The notes under the pieces were generated by a model. That model saw only the letters and a list, made by a program, of their open reading frames with translations, was not told where the DNA came from and ran no database searches. 16,812 nucleotides of DNA from Collinsella sp. (GTDB taxonomy: Bacteria > Actinomycetota > Coriobacteriia > Coriobacteriales > Coriobacteriaceae), in contig JAIHTM010000027.1 of the NCBI GenBank assembly GCA_022713905.1, forward strand, positions 1 to 16,812, read 5' to 3'. Of the stretch, positions 14,425 to 16,812 are shown one piece after another. Position numbers and translations under genes: made by a program. Within the stretch, counting starts at the first letter, position 1. Each line of letters opens with the position of its first letter.

Positions 14425-14835
14425 ATGGGCCTCTTCGATACGTTCTTCTCCAGCGTCACCGGCGGCAGTCGAGAGCCTCAAAAACCATCAAACGTCGAGC
14501 TCGAGCTGCGCCGCAGGCTTACTGTGCTCGCAAGCGACGAGGCCACTCAAGACGCCCCGCAGCGCTATTTCCTGCGGTGGGAGGGGCAGGTCCAGGGCGT
14601 CGGTTTCCGCTTCACCAACACCAACCTCGCACAGGCGCGCTCCCTCACCGGCTGGGTGCGTAACATGGAAGACGGCTCAGTCGAGATGGAGATACAGGGG
14701 GCTCCGGCAAATATCCTATCTCATCTCGAGGCGCTTCATGCCTCCTACGAGCGTATGGGAACGCGTTTTCGCCTCGTAGACGCCCAGGCCCGAGCCCCAC
14801 TTGCCAATGAAGACGGTTTCACGCCTCGTTATTAG
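14425..14835 (+). CDS. acyP: Acylphosphatase with N-terminal extension
   Basis: This would hydrolyse acyl phosphates such as acetyl or carbamoyl phosphate. The acylphosphatase domain occupies about 47-135: RWEGQVQGVGFRFTNTN (51-67) with catalytic Arg62, then GWVRNMEDGSVEMEIQG (76-92) with catalytic Asn80. The family is usually about 90 residues. Here 46 extra residues precede it, starting MGLFDTFFSSVTGG and containing a charged helix (VELELRRRLTVL). The ATG at 14425 is 2 bp after the oxidoreductase stop and gives the extended form. No later start has a good ribosome-binding site. Confidence 0.88.
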   Translation: MGLFDTFFSSVTGGSREPQKPSNVELELRRRLTVLASDEATQDAPQRYFLRWEGQVQGVGFRFTNTNLAQARSLTGWVRNMEDGSVEMEIQGAPANILSHLEALHASYERMGTRFRLVDAQARAPLANEDGFTPRY

Positions 14836-14846
14836 TATTGTATGCT
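14818..14846 (+). promoter_or_regulatory. Candidate promoter of the Fur-family regulator gene
   Basis: TTCACG (14818-14823) and TATGCT (14841-14846) are 17 bp apart, starting inside the end of the acylphosphatase gene. The -10 region lies within GTAT-N5-ATAC and GTATT-N8-AATAC inverted repeats (14835-14852), a place where a Fur-family protein could repress its own gene. The match to known Per or Fur boxes is loose. Confidence 0.4.
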
Positions 14847-14896
14847 AAATACGGTATCATTTACCTACGACCGTTGATAGAAAAGAGGCGAGGCGC

Positions 14897-15277
14897 ATGG
14901 CGGTGCAAAGAAGGAATACCAGGCAGCGAAAGCTGGTTCTTGACGCCGTGCGCCAAAGCTATAACCATCCCACCGCCGACGAAATCTACAACGTCGTGCG
15001 CGCGCAGGATGACAAAATCAGCCGCGGCACGGTCTACCGCAACCTCAATCTCTTGGCCGACGCCGGCGAGATTCTCTCCATCAAGACGCCGGGCGGCAGC
15101 CGCTTCGATCGCACGATCGAGCCGCATACGCATATCATCTGCACCTCGTGCAGCCGCGTCATCGACGTACCACTCCCCTTCGATGCCCAGCTCGACGCCA
15201 AGGCATCCGAGCAAATCGGCTGGCACGTCACGTCGCACTACACCATCTTCGAGGGTCTCTGCCCCGACTGCTGGTAG
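14897..15277 (+). CDS. Fur-family regulator, PerR-like
   Basis: A metal-dependent DNA-binding regulator of 126 residues. The N-terminal winged helix contains the recognition helix SRGTVYRNLNLL (42-53). The structural zinc site is two CxxC pairs (Cys82/Cys85 and Cys122/Cys125). The regulatory metal site appears as His24, Asp71, His77, His79 and Asp90. The Asp (not Glu) after the first CxxC and the FDRTIEPHTH pattern resemble peroxide sensor PerR more than Fur. The ATG at 14897 follows GAGGCGAGG. It ends 15 bp from the convergent HAD phosphatase gene, with no terminator between. No peroxidase or ferritin gene is adjacent, so the regulon cannot be read here. Confidence 0.88.
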   Translation: MAVQRRNTRQRKLVLDAVRQSYNHPTADEIYNVVRAQDDKISRGTVYRNLNLLADAGEILSIKTPGGSRFDRTIEPHTHIICTSCSRVIDVPLPFDAQLDAKASEQIGWHVTSHYTIFEGLCPDCW

Positions 15278-15292
15278 ATGTTTGGGACATGC

Positions 15293-16090
15293 CTACTCGG
15301 CAAGCAGGCGGCGCAGTTCTTCTTCGACTGTGCGCACGTAACGGACGCGGTCGTTGATGCCGCGCATTGTGGGGTTGCAGTTCTCCATCAGATAGGGATG
15401 GCCCACGACGTTGAGCATGTCGCGATCGTTTTCGTTATCGCCAAATGCCATCATCTCATCGGGCGAAATACCCAAGGCACGACCGTAATCGGCAAGCGCG
15501 GAACCCTTACCCGAATCAAAGCCGATAAAGTCCGTCCATTCGGTTCCCGATGTCATCACGTCGACACGGTCGCTAAAGAGGCGCTCGAAATACTCCAGCG
15601 CCGCCGGCTGATTCACCTCGGGCGTCTGGAAGGCAATCTTAATGACGTCCTCGTCGATGTCCTCGGGGCGGTCGACCACCGCCACATCGCAGTGGACCTC
15701 ATAGCGCAAATGGTCGACGAACGCATCGTTGCCGCTCATGGTGTAGAGGTGTCCCTCACACGAAAGGGTCACGTCGGCATGGGGATACGCAACCACGGCA
15801 TTCGCGATATCCATAGCAAGGCTACGCTCCATGGAACGCTTGACAACGGCACGCCCCTCGCTCATCACTAGGGCTCCGTTTTCGCATACATAGGCGAGCT
15901 CATCGGCCACCGGGGCAAACAGGTAGCGCAAGCTCGCATATTGACGACCGCTCGCCGGCATAAACACGATGCCGCGACGATGCAGCTCGTCGATGAGCTT
16001 AAAAGCCTCGGAACGCGGCTCGCGCTCCCCCGGATGCAGCAACGTGCCGTCCAAATCGCATGCAATCAGCTTGATTCCCTCAAGACCCAT
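15293..16090 (-). CDS. Cof-type HAD-superfamily (IIB) phosphatase
   Basis: A predicted cytoplasmic sugar-phosphate or nucleotide phosphatase of 265 residues. HAD motifs are intact: motif I CDLDGTL (nucleophile Asp12, acid Asp14), motif II PASGR (Ser47), Lys195 of motif III, and motif IV FGDNENDRDML (Asp218, Asp222). The large insert between motifs II and III is the C2 cap typical of Cof proteins. The ATG at 16090 is preceded by GGGGGAAAG. The longer frame from 16150 runs into a 17-bp inverted repeat and is rejected. Substrate specificity of Cof proteins cannot be predicted. Confidence 0.92.
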   Translation of the reverse strand: MGLEGIKLIACDLDGTLLHPGEREPRSEAFKLIDELHRRGIVFMPASGRQYASLRYLFAPVADELAYVCENGALVMSEGRAVVKRSMERSLAMDIANAVVAYPHADVTLSCEGHLYTMSGNDAFVDHLRYEVHCDVAVVDRPEDIDEDVIKIAFQTPEVNQPAALEYFERLFSDRVDVMTSGTEWTDFIGFDSGKGSALADYGRALGISPDEMMAFGDNENDRDMLNVVGHPYLMENCNPTMRGINDRVRYVRTVEEELRRLLAE

Positions 16091-16118
16091 ATGCTTTCCC
16101 CCAAAGCACCTCATCAAC

Positions 16119-16163
16119 AGTAAGACGGACTTTGAATAGCTGCCTCTCAAAGTCCGTCTTACT
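16119..16163 (-). repeat. Perfect 17-bp inverted repeat between HAD and UreE-like genes
   Basis: AGTAAGACGGACTTTGA (16119-16135) and its exact complement (16147-16163) flank an 11-base loop. It lies 10 bp past the UreE-like stop and 28 bp before the HAD start, on the gene strand. The sequence after it on minus (GTTGATGAGG) has no T-run, so it is not a standard intrinsic terminator. The setting recalls the 83-bp repeats, but the sequence is unrelated. Confidence 0.75.
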
Positions 16164-16173
16164 CATACGCACG

Positions 16174-16752
16174 TTAACCGCGCGCCTTTTTTACGATCGT
16201 AAAGTCTGGAGCCATACTCACAACGGCATCCGCCGCACTCGACGCAAAGCGCCGGTCCGCATCGAGTTCACGGGTAACCACCGAGAGCCGAACGCCCTCG
16301 ACGCCCCGGAGCATGCGGCCCAAAACAGGCTGCACCGGCGTATACATGCGCACGGTATACTCGTCCGAATCGCCTCGGAAAAGCGGCGCGTGCATATTGC
16401 CGATCTCCCAGCACGCATGCGCGAGCGCAATCGGGTCCATGCGGTCAACTTCGACCAAATAAACCTCGGCACTGCGCAGGCGCACGACAACCGCCACGGG
16501 CACCATGCCCGAACGGTCGATGACAAGCACATCGCCATCGGCAAGGCAATCGCCATCGGCAGCGCCCAGCCGAATATCGACCGTACGCCCCAGCTCCGTC
16601 ACGCCCACAAATGTGCGGGCATCGGCCTGGTCCCAATCGAGTAGTAGCTCATCGACCTCAAAGACACCGCCCAGCTCCCGGCGAAGCAAAAGCTCATAGG
16701 ACGGGTCGTTGAGATTTCCGAGACACGCTGTCGAAACCAGATTCACAGGCAT
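16174..16752 (-). CDS. UreE-like nickel metallochaperone
   Basis: A 192-residue protein that I assign to the UreE family. The N-terminal half has the UreE-like pattern TELGRTVDIRLG...LADGDVLVID. The C-terminal half has AHACWEIGNMHAPLF (111-125), matching the GNRH-type motif that carries the conserved nickel-binding His (here His121, with His112 nearby). RMLRGVEGV (146-154) matches the following helix. The His-rich tail of some UreE proteins is absent; it ends FTIVKKARG. The ATG at 16752 is 3 bp after the stop of a SlyD-like gene, so the two are coupled. SlyD is also a nickel-binding chaperone, which supports a joint metal-insertion role. No urease genes are in view. Confidence 0.72.
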   Translation of the reverse strand: MPVNLVSTACLGNLNDPSYELLLRRELGGVFEVDELLLDWDQADARTFVGVTELGRTVDIRLGAADGDCLADGDVLVIDRSGMVPVAVVVRLRSAEVYLVEVDRMDPIALAHACWEIGNMHAPLFRGDSDEYTVRMYTPVQPVLGRMLRGVEGVRLSVVTRELDADRRFASSAADAVVSMAPDFTIVKKARG

Positions 16753-16755
16753 AGC

Positions 16756-16812
16756 CTAGTCCTCGACCTCAACGAGCTCGATATCAAAGTTGAGGTCCTT
16801 GCCGGCCAGCTC
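16756..16812 (-). CDS. C-terminal end of a SlyD-like FKBP-type peptidyl-prolyl isomerase (partial)
   Basis: Only the last 18 codons are in the window, reading ELAGKDLNFDIELVEVED then stop. The LAGK.L.FD.E pattern is the characteristic end of the FKBP domain in SlyD proteins (family form: NHPLAGKTL.FDVEV). The rest lies beyond the window edge, so the IF domain and any His-rich metal tail cannot be assessed, except that no tail follows the FKBP end here. It is directly upstream of, and coupled to, the UreE-like gene. Confidence 0.7.
   Translation of the reverse strand, partial: ELAGKDLNFDIELVEVED

Overview
The window is GC-rich and compact. Genes lie on both strands, have strong Shine-Dalgarno sequences, and sometimes use GTG or TTG starts. 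The gene content (a Gln/His-type amino-acid ABC transporter with an unusual permease, a 4Fe-4S aldo/keto reductase, O-acetylhomoserine sulfhydrylase next to a LysR regulator, a PerR-like Fur protein, SlyD plus a UreE-like protein) fits an anaerobic gut actinobacterium of the Coriobacteriia, most likely Collinsella. That assignment is inference from gene style and recall, not from a marker gene. No rRNA, tRNA, CRISPR array, transposase or phage gene was seen.

Layout. 44-3146 (minus) is an amino-acid uptake operon: lipoprotein binding protein, a hairpin, permease, ATPase. It is driven by a good promoter at 3204-3232. 3294-6612 (minus) holds endonuclease IV, a Gfo/Idh/MocA oxidoreductase and an aldo/keto reductase with two 4Fe-4S motifs. 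The first two genes are each directly preceded by a copy of an 83-bp repeat that forms a long hairpin. 6776-8578 (plus) holds a cyclase-family hydrolase and a ketopantoate-reductase-family protein. 8687-9856 (minus) holds a small membrane protein and a secreted coiled-coil protein. 10169-11479 (minus) is metY, whose leader carries a 17-codon ORF with two Cys codons. It is divergent from a LysR regulator at 11753-12655. 12755-15277 (plus) holds RNase HI, a second Gfo/Idh/MocA protein, an acylphosphatase with an N-terminal extension, and a PerR-like Fur regulator. 15293-16812 (minus) holds a Cof-type HAD phosphatase, a UreE-like protein and the 3' end of a SlyD-like prolyl isomerase.

How the parts work together. 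The best-supported regulatory unit is the lysR/metY intergenic region. A TTGACC-17-TACTAT promoter for metY has an ATC-N9-GAT LysR-type box centred about 66 bp upstream of the expected transcription start. The transcript then carries the Cys-containing leader ORF, which suggests both activator control and translation-dependent control of sulfur assimilation.

The most novel-looking element is the pair of 83-bp repeats. They align without gaps. Four adjacent stem pairs differ between copies but stay complementary. The only non-Watson-Crick positions become G.U pairs in RNA read from the gene strand, which points to a selected RNA structure.
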